Counted from the first letter of the stretch, positions 51,012 through 60,095 are shown. The stretch: 64,000 bases of DNA from VRUE01 sp040901495 (GCA_040901495.1 JBBDYO010000047.1:1-64000); one strand, 5' to 3'. The notes: a model not told the origin generated them from the letters alone. Made by a program: numbers and translations.

Positions 51012-51096
51012 TGCGGGCGGAGGGACTTGAACCCCCACGGGCCGAAGCCCACCAGGACCTAAACCTGGCGCGTCTGCCAAATTCCGCCACGCCCGC
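51012..51096 (-). tRNA. tRNA-Leu (anticodon TAG)
   Basis: Minus strand: acceptor GCGGGCG pairs with CGCCCGC, discriminator A. D arm GGCGGAATTTGGCAGACGC, anticodon arm CCAGG-TTTAGGT-CCTGG giving TAG, long variable arm TGGGCTTCGGCCCG, T arm GGGGGTTCAAGTCCCTC. Length 85. Confidence 0.96.
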
Positions 51097-51155
51097 GTGA
51101 CTGCCCATTCTGGGCTTAACGCACGACCAATGCCGCGTCGTCGCGGATAGATTCT

Positions 51156-51698
51156 ATGATCGGGGGCGTGACGGTAGGAGAGGTGAGGCCCGGGTACGAG
51201 CTTTGGCATCCCAATCGGGAAAAGGCCGAGGTGGTCACGACCAAGTTCGTGGTCGCCCTGCTGATGGCCGCGACGTCGGTGGTCGCCGCGCTGGTCACGA
51301 TCGGGGGCTTCTCGCTGCTCAGTGGCGGCGGCGGGATGGGCGTCGTCTGCCTGGTCTTCGTCGCGCTCTACGCGTTCTTCGCCTACCTCGTGACCAGGTG
51401 GAGCCGTGGCATCCTGCCGGTCGCCGCCGCCCTCTCGATGATCCTCGCGATCTTTTGCGCCGTTGGCGCCAACAGCTGGTTCGCGCGCGACAAGACCGGC
51501 TTCGACGAGGCGACGCTTCCGGTGCCGGTGATCGGCCTGCTGCTCGTCATCCTCGGTTTGCTCCAGATCCTCCTGATCGCCGCGGCCTTCTACGGCTTCA
51601 GCCAGGACTGGCACGTCGAGGAGGAGCGGCCGATCGGCTCCGGCGAGGACTACGGCGCCGGCGCACCGCCGGACAAAAGCTCCCCGCAACCCGCCTAA
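51156..51698 (+). CDS. hypothetical multi-spanning membrane protein
   Basis: 180 residues with five hydrophobic segments (FVVALLMAATSVVAALVTIG, GVVCLVFVALYAFFAYLV, ILPVAAALSMILAIFCAVG, VIGLLLVILGLLQILLIAAA) and a charged N-terminal stretch (GYELWHPNREKAEVVTTKF). The C-terminus is polar and acidic. No family recognised. It lies between two tRNA-Leu genes read in the opposite direction. Confidence 0.72.
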   Translation: MIGGVTVGEVRPGYELWHPNREKAEVVTTKFVVALLMAATSVVAALVTIGGFSLLSGGGGMGVVCLVFVALYAFFAYLVTRWSRGILPVAAALSMILAIFCAVGANSWFARDKTGFDEATLPVPVIGLLLVILGLLQILLIAAAFYGFSQDWHVEEERPIGSGEDYGAGAPPDKSSPQPA

Positions 51699-51803
51699 AC
51701 GCTTCGAGGCGGAAGCCGCCGCAGGGCCTCGTCAGACGCGGCTCTGTCGCAGATCGCGATAGGAGCGAGATCTCAATCGCCCGAACAATTTTCCTATCTC
51801 TAG

Positions 51804-51887
51804 TGCCGGAGGTGGGACTCGAACCCACAAGCCCGTAAGGGCAATCGATTTTGAGCCGATCGCGTATGCCAATTCCGCCACTCCGGC
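51804..51887 (-). tRNA. tRNA-Leu (anticodon CAA)
   Basis: Minus strand: acceptor GCCGGAG pairs with CTCCGGC, discriminator A. D arm GGCGGAATTGGCATACGC, anticodon arm ATCGG-CTCAAAA-TCGAT giving CAA, variable arm TGCCCTTACGGGCT, T arm GTGGGTTCGAGTCCCAC. Length 84. Confidence 0.96.
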
Positions 51888-51947
51888 GCGGAGCTGAACG
51901 ATAGAGGTCCACAGGGCACTCTCGAGAGGAACTAGACTCGCCGGCGG

Positions 51948-52790
51948 ATGAGGATCCACCACCTCAACTGCGGGACGCTGTGCCCCCATGGTGCGCGGTT
52001 GATCAACGGCGAGGGCGGGCTTTTCGCCCCCGGCAGGATCGTCTGCCACTGCCTGCTGATCGAGGCAGACGACGGACTGGTCCTGCTCGACACCGGCTTC
52101 GGCACCGAGGACATGCGCAACCCGGGCCAGCTCGGCCTGGCCTACTCACTGATGATGCGGCTGCGCCCCGAGCTCGGCGAAACGGCCCTCAAACAGGTCG
52201 AGGCCCTCGGCTTCGCGGCCGGCGACGTACGCCAGATAGTCACGACCCACCTCGACTCCGACCACTCGGGCGGTTTGCCCGACTTCCCCCACGCGGAGGT
52301 GCACGTCCTCGGGACCGAGCTGGATGCAGCGCTGAATCCAGCCATGCGGGAAAAGCCCCGCTACATCGGCGCCCATTGGAAGCACAACCCCAACTGGGTG
52401 CGGCACGCGGTCGAAGGGGATGAGTGGCTCGACTTCGAGGGCGTGCGGATCCTGCCCGACCTCGGCGCCGAAGTCCTGCTGATACCCCTCGCGGGACACT
52501 CCCGCGGCCACACCGGCATCGCGATCAACACCGGTGACGGCTGGCTCCTGCACTGCGGGGACGCCTACTTCAACCACCAGGAGCTCGAGACGCCCGCCTC
52601 CTGCCCGCCGATGCTGCGCCTCTTCCAAGCGCTGCTGTCGAGCGACAACAAGGCCCGCAAGGCGAACCAGGAACGGCTGCGAGAGCTGGCCACTACACGC
52701 GCGGGCGAGGTGACGCTGTTCTGCTCTCACGATCCCCATGAGTTGGAGCGGGAGCAGGCGCAGGCGGGCACCACAGCAGCAACCTGGTGA
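51948..52790 (+). CDS. MBL-fold metallo-hydrolase
   Basis: 280 residues of the metallo-beta-lactamase fold. The metal motif THLDSDHSGG matches HxxxDH (a lactonase-type variant with first His in TTHLD), the later His in LAGHSRGHTG, and HCGDAYFNHQ near 200 supplies the bridging Asp. SHDPHELE near the end gives the last His. It resembles AHL-lactonase-like or quorum-quenching hydrolases, but MBL substrates cannot be inferred from sequence alone. Its stop overlaps the start of the next gene (GTGA). Confidence 0.88.
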   Translation: MRIHHLNCGTLCPHGARLINGEGGLFAPGRIVCHCLLIEADDGLVLLDTGFGTEDMRNPGQLGLAYSLMMRLRPELGETALKQVEALGFAAGDVRQIVTTHLDSDHSGGLPDFPHAEVHVLGTELDAALNPAMREKPRYIGAHWKHNPNWVRHAVEGDEWLDFEGVRILPDLGAEVLLIPLAGHSRGHTGIAINTGDGWLLHCGDAYFNHQELETPASCPPMLRLFQALLSSDNKARKANQERLRELATTRAGEVTLFCSHDPHELEREQAQAGTTAATW

Positions 52791-54760
52791 CTACGACCGC
52801 CCCCGAACCGCTCTGGCAACCGTCCGCCGAGCTCATCGAGCGGGCGCGCCTCACCGAGTACATGCGCTGGCTCGAGGCCGAGCGTGGGCTGCGGTTCGAC
52901 GGCTACCACGAGCTGTGGCGCTGGTCGGTGGACGACCTCGAGGGCTTCTGGTCTTCGATCTGGGAGTTCTTCGACGTCCAGGCCGACGGCGAGCACGAGG
53001 GTGTGCTCGGCAAGCGTGAGATGCCCGGCGCCAGCTGGTTCGCCGGCACCTCTCTCAACTACGCGGAGCACGTCTTCGCCGGTAAGGGCGACGCCGAGAC
53101 GGCGATCCTCCACGCCTCCGAGCTGCGCGAGCTCGACGAGCTGAGCTGGGGAGAGCTGCGCTCCCAGGTCGGCGCCGTCGCGGCGGGGCTGCGCGATCTG
53201 GGGGTCGAGCGCGGCGACCGCGTCGTCGCCTACTTGCCGAACATCCCCGAGGCGATCGTCGCCTTCCTGGCGACCGCGAGCATCGGCGCGATCTGGTCGA
53301 GCTGCTCCCCCGACTTTGGCCCGGCTAGCGTCATCGACCGCTTCGCCCAGATCGAGCCCAAGGTCCTGTTCGCGGTCGACGGCTACCGCTACGGCGGCAA
53401 GGACTTCGACCGCCGCGAGGTGGTCGCCGAGCTGCAAGGGGCGATGCCCAGCCTGGAGGGAACCGTCCTCCTCCCCTACCTCGACCCCGATCCCGACCTC
53501 TCCCCGCTCAGCGACGCAACCACCTGGGGGGAGCTGCTGGCAAGCAGCGAGGGCGAGGAGCCGCGCTTCGAGCGCGTCCCCTTCGACCACCCACTCTGGG
53601 TCCTCTATTCCTCCGGCACCACCGGACTGCCGAAGGCAATCGTCCAGGGCCAGGGGGGCATCTTGCTCGAGCACCTGAAGAAGCTCCACCTCCACGTCGA
53701 CGCCCACCCCGGCGACCGCCTCTTCTGGTTCACGACGACCGGCTGGATGATGTGGAACTTCCTCGTCTCCGGCCTGCTCACCCGCGCCGCGATCGTCCTC
53801 TACGACGGCAACCCGGGCCACCCCGACATGGGCGTCCTCTGGGACCTGGCCGAGCGGGCCGGAGTGACCACGTTCGGGACCAGCGCCTCCTACATCGCCG
53901 CCTGCATGAAGGCCGGGGTCGAGCCCGGCACCGACCGCGACCTCAGCAGCTTGGGGGCGATCGGCTCGACCGGCTCCCCCCTCTCCCCGGAGGGCTTCGA
54001 CTGGATCTACGAGCACCTCGGCGCCGACACCTGGCTCTTCTCGACCAGTGGGGGCACCGACCTCTGCACCGCCTTCGTCGGCGGAGTGGCGCTGCTGCCG
54101 GTCTACCGCGGCGAGCTCCAGGGGCGGGCACTCGGCGCCGCGGTCGAGGCCTGGGACGAGGATGGGAACGCGGTCACGGACAAGGTCGGCGAGCTGGTCG
54201 TCACCGAGCCGATGCCCTCGATGCCGGTCTTCTTCTGGGGCGACGAGGACGGCAGTCGCTATCGCAGCAGCTACTTTGAGATGTTCCCCGGGGTCTGGCG
54301 CCACGGCGACTGGATTGAAGTCACCTCCCGTGGCACGGCGGTGATCTACGGTCGCTCGGACTCGACAATCAACCGCTCCGGCGTGCGAATGGGGACCAGC
54401 GAGATCTACCGCGCCGTGCTCGACGTCGACGAGGTGCTCGACGCATTGGTCGTCGACATCCTCCGTCCCGGCACCGAGGGATGGATGCCGCTCTTCGTGG
54501 TCCTGCGCGAGGGCGTCGAGCTCGACGACGAGCTGCGGCGCGAGATCGCCCGCCGCATTCGCACCCAGTGCTCCCCCCGCCACGTGCCCGACGAGGTCTT
54601 CACGATCGCCGAGGTGCCGCGCACGCTGAGCGGCAAGGCGCTGGAGGTGCCGGTTAAGCGGATCCTGATGGGCACGCCGCTCGAGAAAGCCGCGAGCCGC
54701 GACTCGCTCGCCAACCCCGAGGCACTCGACTGGTTCGTCGAGCTGGCGGAGCGGCTTTAA
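52787..54760 (+). CDS. acetoacetyl-CoA synthetase (acetoacetate-CoA ligase)
   Basis: 657 residues, adenylate-forming. The N-terminal region (LWQPSAELIERARLTEYMRWL...WRWSVDDLEGFWSSIWEFF) is the family-specific acetoacetyl-CoA synthetase start. ATP-binding motifs: YSSGTTGLPKAIVQGQGG, FSTSGGTDLCTAFVGG, and YGRSDSTINRSGVRMGT; the conserved Lys is in PRTLSGKALEVPVKRIL. It activates acetoacetate to acetoacetyl-CoA with ATP. This is consistent with the adjacent HMG-CoA lyase, which yields acetoacetate. Starts with GTG at 52787 overlapping the MBL gene. Confidence 0.93.
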   Translation: MTTTAPEPLWQPSAELIERARLTEYMRWLEAERGLRFDGYHELWRWSVDDLEGFWSSIWEFFDVQADGEHEGVLGKREMPGASWFAGTSLNYAEHVFAGKGDAETAILHASELRELDELSWGELRSQVGAVAAGLRDLGVERGDRVVAYLPNIPEAIVAFLATASIGAIWSSCSPDFGPASVIDRFAQIEPKVLFAVDGYRYGGKDFDRREVVAELQGAMPSLEGTVLLPYLDPDPDLSPLSDATTWGELLASSEGEEPRFERVPFDHPLWVLYSSGTTGLPKAIVQGQGGILLEHLKKLHLHVDAHPGDRLFWFTTTGWMMWNFLVSGLLTRAAIVLYDGNPGHPDMGVLWDLAERAGVTTFGTSASYIAACMKAGVEPGTDRDLSSLGAIGSTGSPLSPEGFDWIYEHLGADTWLFSTSGGTDLCTAFVGGVALLPVYRGELQGRALGAAVEAWDEDGNAVTDKVGELVVTEPMPSMPVFFWGDEDGSRYRSSYFEMFPGVWRHGDWIEVTSRGTAVIYGRSDSTINRSGVRMGTSEIYRAVLDVDEVLDALVVDILRPGTEGWMPLFVVLREGVELDDELRREIARRIRTQCSPRHVPDEVFTIAEVPRTLSGKALEVPVKRILMGTPLEKAASRDSLANPEALDWFVELAERL

Positions 54761-54772
54761 GCGCTGACGGTG

Positions 54773-54800
54773 CGTTTCCCACACCCCGGTGTGGGAAACG
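54773..54800. terminator. bidirectional transcription terminator hairpin
   Basis: CGTTTCCCACACC, CC, GGTGTGGGAAACG: perfect 13-base arms with a two-base core. It sits 12 bases after the acetoacetyl-CoA synthetase stop and 24 bases before the end of the convergent carboxylase gene, the usual place for a two-way terminator. Confidence 0.7.
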
Positions 54801-54824
54801 AGTCGATCAAAAGCGCCAGTCAGA

Positions 54825-56375
54825 TCAGGCGGGCGTGACTGGGTTACGACGCTCGGCGAAGGAGCGGTCCTTGCTCGCGGCAAGCGCGAAGCGGCGGATC
54901 AGCTCATCGCGCAGGTCCTCGGGCTGGATCACGGCATCGACGACCAGCTCTGAGGCGAGGTGGAGGATGTCGATGTCGGTCGCGTATTCCTCGCGTTTCT
55001 TGGCGACGAATGCCTCCCGCTCCCCCCCGTCCTCGAACTTGGCGATCTGGTTGTAGAAGACAGCGTTGATCGCGGCCTCAGGGCCCATCACCGCGATCGA
55101 GGCGCTCGGCAGCGCGATGCAGCAGTCGGGCTCGAAGGCCGGCCCCGCCATCGCGTAGAGGCCGGCTCCGTAGGCCTTGCGGACGATCACCGAGAGCTTC
55201 GGCACCGTCGCTTCCGAGACGGCGCTGATCATCTTCGCGCCGTGGCGGATGATCCCCTGGCGCTCAACCGCGGTGCCGATCATGAAGCCGGGCACGTCGG
55301 CGAGAAAGAGCAGCGGCACGTTGAAGGCGTTGCAGGTCTGGATGAAGCGCGCCGCCTTGTCGGCGGAATCGACGAACAGCACGCCGCCTTTCTGGCGCGG
55401 CTGGTTGGCGACGACCCCGACGACGCGCCCGTCGAGACGGCCGTAGCCGACGATCAGCTCTTTCGCCCAGCGCTTGTGGACTTCGAGGAATGAGTCGGCG
55501 TCGAGCAGCGAGTCGAGCACCTCGCGCATGTCGAAGGGCTGGTTCTCGTCGGCCGGGAGGATGCCGGCGATCGGCGCCTCGGAGGCGGGCGGGGCCGGCT
55601 CCGCGGTGGGCGGCTGCTCGCCCCAGTTGCCCGGCATGAAGGAGAGGTAGCGCTTGGCGAGGTCGATCGCCTCCTCGTCGGTCTTGGCCAGGAAGTGGCC
55701 GCAACCGGAGGTGCCGGTGTGCATCTTCGCCCCGCCCATCTCCTCCAACGTCACCTTCTCACCGATCACCATCTCGGCCATCCGCGGGGAGCCCAGGTAC
55801 ATCGAGGCGTTGCCCTCGCGCATGATCACGACGTCGCAAAAAGCCGGGATGTAGGCGCCCCCGGCGGCGCTCGGCCCGAAGAGGAGGCAGATCTGCGGAA
55901 CCTGGCCGGAGAGCCGCACCTCGTTGTGAAAGATCCGCCCGGCGCCGCGCCGCCCCGGGAACATCTGGACCTGGTCGGTGATCCGCGCCCCGGCCGAGTC
56001 GACCAGGTAGACCATCGGCACCTGAAGCACCAGCGCCCGCTCCTGGACCCGGAGGATCTTCTCCACCGTCTTCGGCCCCCAGGACCCAGCTTTCACGGTC
56101 GGGTCGTTGGCCATCAGGGCGACCGGGCGCCCGTCGATCGTTGCCAGCCCGGTGACGACGCCGTCGGCGCCGAGCCCCTCCTGGTCCCAGTTGGCGAGCA
56201 GTCCCTCCTCCGTGAAGGAGCCGGGGTCGACCAGGCGCTCGACCCGGTCGCGCACCGGCAGCTTGCCCTGCTCGGCGGTCTTCTCGTGATGGCGCTGCGG
56301 TCCCCCACCGAGGGCGGCCTCGAGCGCCTTTGCGAAGTCGGTCACCGGCGAGAGACTATTTGGCGGCTTGGCCAC
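54825..56375 (-). CDS. acyl-CoA carboxylase beta (carboxyltransferase) subunit
   Basis: 516 residues, normal for AccB/PccB/MccB-type carboxyltransferases. The two crotonase-like halves contain VYLVDSAGARITDQVQMFPG, FGPSAAGGAYIPAFCDVVIM, then LFLADVPGFMIGTAVERQGI and KAYGAGLYAMAGPAFEPD. It transfers carboxyl from biotin to an acyl-CoA such as propionyl-, acetyl- or methylcrotonyl-CoA. Pairing with HMG-CoA lyase and the acetoacetyl-CoA synthetase favours methylcrotonyl-CoA. No biotin carboxylase subunit is in the window. The ATG overlaps the HMG-CoA lyase gene by 20 bases; a GTG 10 codons later is possible. Confidence 0.9.
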   Translation of the reverse strand: MAKPPNSLSPVTDFAKALEAALGGGPQRHHEKTAEQGKLPVRDRVERLVDPGSFTEEGLLANWDQEGLGADGVVTGLATIDGRPVALMANDPTVKAGSWGPKTVEKILRVQERALVLQVPMVYLVDSAGARITDQVQMFPGRRGAGRIFHNEVRLSGQVPQICLLFGPSAAGGAYIPAFCDVVIMREGNASMYLGSPRMAEMVIGEKVTLEEMGGAKMHTGTSGCGHFLAKTDEEAIDLAKRYLSFMPGNWGEQPPTAEPAPPASEAPIAGILPADENQPFDMREVLDSLLDADSFLEVHKRWAKELIVGYGRLDGRVVGVVANQPRQKGGVLFVDSADKAARFIQTCNAFNVPLLFLADVPGFMIGTAVERQGIIRHGAKMISAVSEATVPKLSVIVRKAYGAGLYAMAGPAFEPDCCIALPSASIAVMGPEAAINAVFYNQIAKFEDGGEREAFVAKKREEYATDIDILHLASELVVDAVIQPEDLRDELIRRFALAASKDRSFAERRNPVTPA

Positions 56376-57288
56376 GGTGCCAGTCCACCGGGCCGGCCGT
56401 CAGCACGTGAGCGCCGAGCGGGCGCCCGAGCACCTCCTGAGCGGCGCGCGAGGCCTCGATCAGCAGCTCCAGGTCAACGCCGGTCTCGACACCCATCTCA
56501 TGCAGCATCGAGACAACGTCCTCGGTCGAGACGTTCCCGGTCGCCCCTGGCGGCACCGGGCAGCCGCCCAGCTCGCCGAAACTCGACTCGAATGACTCGA
56601 CCCCCTCCTCCAGCGCCGCCAGCACATTCGCCAGGCCCTGGCCGCGGGTGTTGTGGAAGTGAGCCGTCAGCTCGACTCCGGCGAGGCGGTCGCGGGCAGC
56701 GGCGAAGAACTCGTGCACCTGGCGCGGGTTCGCCATTCCGGTCGTGTCGCCGAACCCGACCTCCGCGCAGCCCCCGGCGGTGAGCCGTTCGGCGATCTCG
56801 AAGACGCGCTCCGCCGGCACCTCCCCCTCGTAGGGGCAACCGAAGGAGACCGAGATCACGCCCTCACAGCGCAGGCGGGCCTCGCGGGCGGTGGCGAGCG
56901 TGCGCTCAAGCCCCGCCAGCGACTCCTCGACCGAGCGGTTGACGTTCATTCGGTTGTGGGTCTCCGAGGCGGAGACGAAGACGTTGATCTCGTCGAAGCG
57001 GTCGCGCATCGTGAGCGCCCGCTCCAGCCCCCGCTCGTTGGGGATCAGCACGGAGAAGGCGACGCCATCGCGGCGCTGTACCCCAGCCAACACCTCCTCG
57101 GCATCGGAGAGCTGGGGAATCACATCGGGCCGGACGAAGGAGGTGACCTCGACCCGCTTCAGCCCCGTCGCCGAGAGCAGGTCGATCAGGCGCACCTTGT
57201 CGGCCGTGGAAATAGTCTCCGGCTCGTTCTGAAACCCATCCCGAGGCCCCACCTCACGAATCTGGACGCTGCTCGGCAACACGGTCAT
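56356..57288 (-). CDS. mvaB: hydroxymethylglutaryl-CoA lyase
   Basis: 310 residues, DRE-TIM metallolyase. Motifs: IREVGPRDGFQNEPE (metal and catalytic Arg-Asp), VEVTSFVRPDVIPQLSDAEE, GCPYEGEVPAERV, GFGDTTGMANPRQV, TAHFHNTRGQGLANVLAAL (metal His pair HFHN), and the C-terminal loop FGELGGCPVPPGATGNVSTED with the conserved Cys. It cleaves HMG-CoA to acetyl-CoA and acetoacetate in leucine breakdown. It lies upstream of the carboxylase beta gene on the same strand. Length is normal for the bacterial enzyme. Confidence 0.93.
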   Translation of the reverse strand: MTVLPSSVQIREVGPRDGFQNEPETISTADKVRLIDLLSATGLKRVEVTSFVRPDVIPQLSDAEEVLAGVQRRDGVAFSVLIPNERGLERALTMRDRFDEINVFVSASETHNRMNVNRSVEESLAGLERTLATAREARLRCEGVISVSFGCPYEGEVPAERVFEIAERLTAGGCAEVGFGDTTGMANPRQVHEFFAAARDRLAGVELTAHFHNTRGQGLANVLAALEEGVESFESSFGELGGCPVPPGATGNVSTEDVVSMLHEMGVETGVDLELLIEASRAAQEVLGRPLGAHVLTAGPVDWHRGQAAK

Positions 57289-57298
57289 GGACTGGAGA

Positions 57299-57694
57299 CT
57301 AGGTGGCTGGGGAGCCGAGCTGCCCGAAGTCGACGAAGCGGCGCTCGTGGGTGCCGAAGCCGATCGTCCGCTCGCCCTCGACCACCTCGACGTCGAAGCG
57401 GAGCTTGCGCCCGTCGACGATCTCGCGCAGGGTCGCGCGCGCCCGGCAGGTCGCGCCCTCGGCCGCCGCCGCCACGTGCTTGATGCAGACCTCGAAGCCG
57501 ACCGTGGCCCGACCCTCGGGCAGGTGCTCGTAGGCGAGCGCCGTGGCGCTCGCCTCCATCATCGAGATCATCCCGGGGGTCGAGAGGACGCTGGCGCCGA
57601 TCGTGCCGCCGACGCTCGTGACCAGGCGGTCTTCGACCGTGAACTCATCGCTGCGCTCGATCCCGGGGACGAGCGTGGACTCCCGCTCGGCCAT
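57299..57694 (-). CDS. hotdog-fold thioesterase, fluoroacetyl-CoA-thioesterase-like
   Basis: 131 residues from the ATG at 57694, which overlaps the SDR stop by one base. A hotdog fold with the FlK-like order: FTVEDRLVTSVGGTIGASVLSTPGMISMMEASA (helix with the catalytic Glu region), LPEGRATVGFEVCIKHVAAAAEG, and GFGTHERRFVDF. Similar proteins are annotated as thioesterases acting on short acyl-CoA. In this module it could hydrolyse a CoA ester intermediate. A much longer reading of the same frame upstream lies across the SDR gene and is rejected. Confidence 0.85.
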   Translation of the reverse strand: MAERESTLVPGIERSDEFTVEDRLVTSVGGTIGASVLSTPGMISMMEASATALAYEHLPEGRATVGFEVCIKHVAAAAEGATCRARATLREIVDGRKLRFDVEVVEGERTIGFGTHERRFVDFGQLGSPAT

Positions 57695-58428
57695 CAGACC
57701 ATTCCCAGGCCGCCGCTTACGCCGAGGGTCTCCCCCGTCACGTAGGTGGCGTCGTCGGAAGCGAGGAAGGCGACCGCGGCAGCCACCTCGTCGGGCTGGC
57801 CGAGGCGCTTCATCTGGGTCGTCGCCTTCATCGTCTCGATCACCTTCTCGCCGATCTCGCCGAACTCCTTGGCGCCCATCAGCAGCGGCGTCTCGATCGG
57901 GCCCGGGGCGATCGAGTTGGCGGTGATCCCGTAGCGGGCGTTCTCGCGGGCGATCGCCTTCATGAAGGCGATGACCCCGCCCTTCGTCGCCGAGTACACG
58001 GCCGAGCCCTTGGAGCCGACCCGGCCGGCCTCCGAGGAGATGCTGACGATCCGCCCGTATTTGGCCTCCTGCATGCCCGGCAGCGCCGCGTGGGTGCAGT
58101 TGAAGACGCCGCCGAGGTTGATCGCAAGCAGTCGCTGCCACTGCTCGGGCTTGGTGTAGGTGAAGAAGCCGAACTCGTCGGTGCCGGCGTTGTTGACGAG
58201 GATGTCCAGCGTGCCAGCCGCCTCTACCGCCGCCTGAGCGGACTCCAGATTGGTGACGTCGAGCTCGATGGCGTGGCCGGAGACCTCCCCCGCAACCCGC
58301 TCCGCACCGGCGACATCGATGTCGCCGACCCTGAGCTCGGCGCCCTCGGCGGCGAGCCGCGCGGCGATCGCCGCGCCGATGCCGCTGGCGCCCCCGGTGA
58401 CCAGTGCCTTTCGTCCCTCCAGCCTCAC
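57694..58428 (-). CDS. short-chain dehydrogenase/reductase
   Basis: 244 residues of the classical SDR type. Cofactor motif TGGASGIG (residues 11-18), NNAG near 79, catalytic Ser in ISSEAGRV, and YSATKGG (Tyr and Lys near 151 and 155), then APGPIETPLLMG. Asp at about 36 in VGDIDVAG suggests NAD rather than NADP preference. Likely a 3-hydroxyacyl or 3-hydroxybutyrate-type oxidoreductase in view of its neighbours, but the substrate is not set by sequence. First gene of the minus-strand run SDR-thioesterase-HMG-CoA lyase-carboxylase. Confidence 0.88.
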   Translation of the reverse strand: MRLEGRKALVTGGASGIGAAIAARLAAEGAELRVGDIDVAGAERVAGEVSGHAIELDVTNLESAQAAVEAAGTLDILVNNAGTDEFGFFTYTKPEQWQRLLAINLGGVFNCTHAALPGMQEAKYGRIVSISSEAGRVGSKGSAVYSATKGGVIAFMKAIARENARYGITANSIAPGPIETPLLMGAKEFGEIGEKVIETMKATTQMKRLGQPDEVAAAVAFLASDDATYVTGETLGVSGGLGMV

Positions 58429-58457
58429 AGGCCGCGGAGCATAGACTGGCGCGGTCC

Positions 58458-59144
58458 ATGAGCGAACCGATCCCGATCATCGGCGGCACCGGGGCCCTTG
58501 GCGCGGGCTTGGCACTGCGCTGGGCGAAGGCCGGAGTGCCGATCGTCCTCGGCTCGCGCTCGACCGAGCGGGCCGAGGAAGCGGCGGCGAAGGTCCGCGA
58601 GGCGGTCCCCGGCGCCGAGGTCGAGGGCCTGCTCAACGAGGAGGCGGCAAAGCGCGGTGAGATCGCCTTCCTCACCGTCCCCTTCCGCGCCCAGTCGGAG
58701 AACCTCAACAACCTGCGCGAGGCGCTGCAGCCAGGGCAGATCCTGGTCGACTGCACCGTGCCCCTCGCCGCCGCCGTAAGCGGCAAAGCGACTCGCTCGC
58801 TCGGCGTCTGGCAAGGCTCGGCGGCGCAGCAGGCTCAGGAGATGGTCCCCGAGGGGGTGACGGTGGTCGCCGCCCTGCACACGGTCGGCGCCCCGACCCT
58901 CGCCGAGGCCGACGCGGAGCTGGACGAGGACGTGCTCGTCTGTGGCGATCGCAAGGTCGACAAGGCGCGGGTGGCGCGGCTGATCGAGCTGATCCCCGGC
59001 CTGCGCCCGGTCAACGCCGGGGCGTTGGAGATGGCGCGGATCGTCGAGCAGCTGACCCCGATGCTGATCTCGGTCAACAGTCGTTACAAGGCCCATGCCG
59101 GGATCAGGATCACGGGCCTCCCCGACGCCGACCACTGGGCGTGA
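58458..59144 (+). CDS. npdG: NADPH-dependent F420 reductase
   Basis: 228 residues from the ATG at 58458. The Rossmann motif GGTGALGAGLALRWAKAG with SRSTERAEEAA selects NADPH (SRS phosphate-binding). Motifs of the family: EIAFLTVPFRAQSENL, QILVDCTVPL, VAALHTVGAPTLAEADAELDEDVLVCGD, and NAGALEMARIVEQLTPMLIS. It transfers hydride between NADP and coenzyme F420. It is the first gene of the F420 gene run with cofD, cofC and cofE, so it supplies reduced F420 to enzymes such as the Ddn-like protein at 21.8 kb. Confidence 0.92.
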   Translation: MSEPIPIIGGTGALGAGLALRWAKAGVPIVLGSRSTERAEEAAAKVREAVPGAEVEGLLNEEAAKRGEIAFLTVPFRAQSENLNNLREALQPGQILVDCTVPLAAAVSGKATRSLGVWQGSAAQQAQEMVPEGVTVVAALHTVGAPTLAEADAELDEDVLVCGDRKVDKARVARLIELIPGLRPVNAGALEMARIVEQLTPMLISVNSRYKAHAGIRITGLPDADHWA

Positions 59145-59154
59145 GGGAAGCGCG

Positions 59155-60081
59155 ATGAAGGTCGCCCTGCTCGCGGGGGGCACCGGCGGCGCCAAGCTCG
59201 CCGCCGGCATGCAGGAGGAGATCGGCGCCGACCTCTCGGTAATCGCCAACACCGGCGACGACATCGAGATCCTCGGTGTCCACGTCTCCCCCGACCCAGA
59301 CCTCGTCGCCTACTGGCTTTCCGGCGAAATCGACGAGCAACGTGGCTGGGGAATCCGCGACGACACCTTCACCGTCTTCGAGCGGCTCACCAAGATCGGT
59401 GCCCCGAGTTGGTTCAGCCTCTCCGACCGCGACCTCGCTGCCTGCCTCTACCGTCGTCAATTCCTCGAGGAGGGCGGCAGGCTGACCGACGCACAGGCGC
59501 AGATCGCCCGCGCGCTTGGCGTTGCCGCCCAGGTGCTGCCGATGTGCGAGGCGCCGGTCCGCACCCAGGTGATGACCGCGGCCGGGCACCGCGCCCTGCA
59601 GGAGTACCTAATCCTCGACCGGGGAGAGCTAGAGGTGACCGGAGTCGAGCTGGAGGGCATCGAGAAGGCCGAGCCGACCCTCGAGGTCGCCACCGCGCTG
59701 CGCCAGGCGGACGCGATCGTGATCGGCCCCTCGAACCCGGTGATCAGCATCGGGCCGATCCTCGCCGTGCCCGGGATGCGAGAGGCGATCGCCTCCTCGG
59801 GCGCGCCCGTGGTCGCCGTCAGCCCGTTCGTCGCCGGTGAGGTCGTTAAGGGACCGACCGAGCGCTTCATGGCGGCGGTCGGTCGCCCCTCCACCGCCGC
59901 TGGGGTCGCCTCCCTCTACACGGGGTTGATCGACGCGATGGTCGTCGACGACGGCGACCCCGACCCCCCTCCCGAGGAGATCCCGACCCTGGCGGCTCCG
60001 ATCCTGATGGAGGGCGCGGCCGGCCGGGCACGGGTGGCGCGCACGGTGCTCGACTACGTGGCCGAGCTGCCGCGCCGCTAG
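59155..60081 (+). CDS. fbiA: 2-phospho-L-lactate (or dehydro) transferase CofD/FbiA
   Basis: 308 residues from an ATG at 59155. Signature: KVALLAGGTGGAKLAAGM, IANTGDDIEILGVHVSPDPD, YWLSGEIDEQRGWGIRDDT, GLIDAMVVDDGDP. It joins the phosphate-linked lactyl (or PEP-derived) group from the CofC product to FO to give (dehydro)F420-0. Immediately upstream is NADPH:F420 reductase, and downstream CofC. In actinobacteria this gene is called fbiA. Confidence 0.94.
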   Translation: MKVALLAGGTGGAKLAAGMQEEIGADLSVIANTGDDIEILGVHVSPDPDLVAYWLSGEIDEQRGWGIRDDTFTVFERLTKIGAPSWFSLSDRDLAACLYRRQFLEEGGRLTDAQAQIARALGVAAQVLPMCEAPVRTQVMTAAGHRALQEYLILDRGELEVTGVELEGIEKAEPTLEVATALRQADAIVIGPSNPVISIGPILAVPGMREAIASSGAPVVAVSPFVAGEVVKGPTERFMAAVGRPSTAAGVASLYTGLIDAMVVDDGDPDPPPEEIPTLAAPILMEGAAGRARVARTVLDYVAELPRR

Positions 60082-60095
60082 CCTCGCCTAGAGCC

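Noticed and set aside
57299..58786. A 495-codon frame ending in the thioesterase
   Set aside because: Only the last 131 codons form a domain; the upstream part is a shadow of the SDR gene and of the region beyond.
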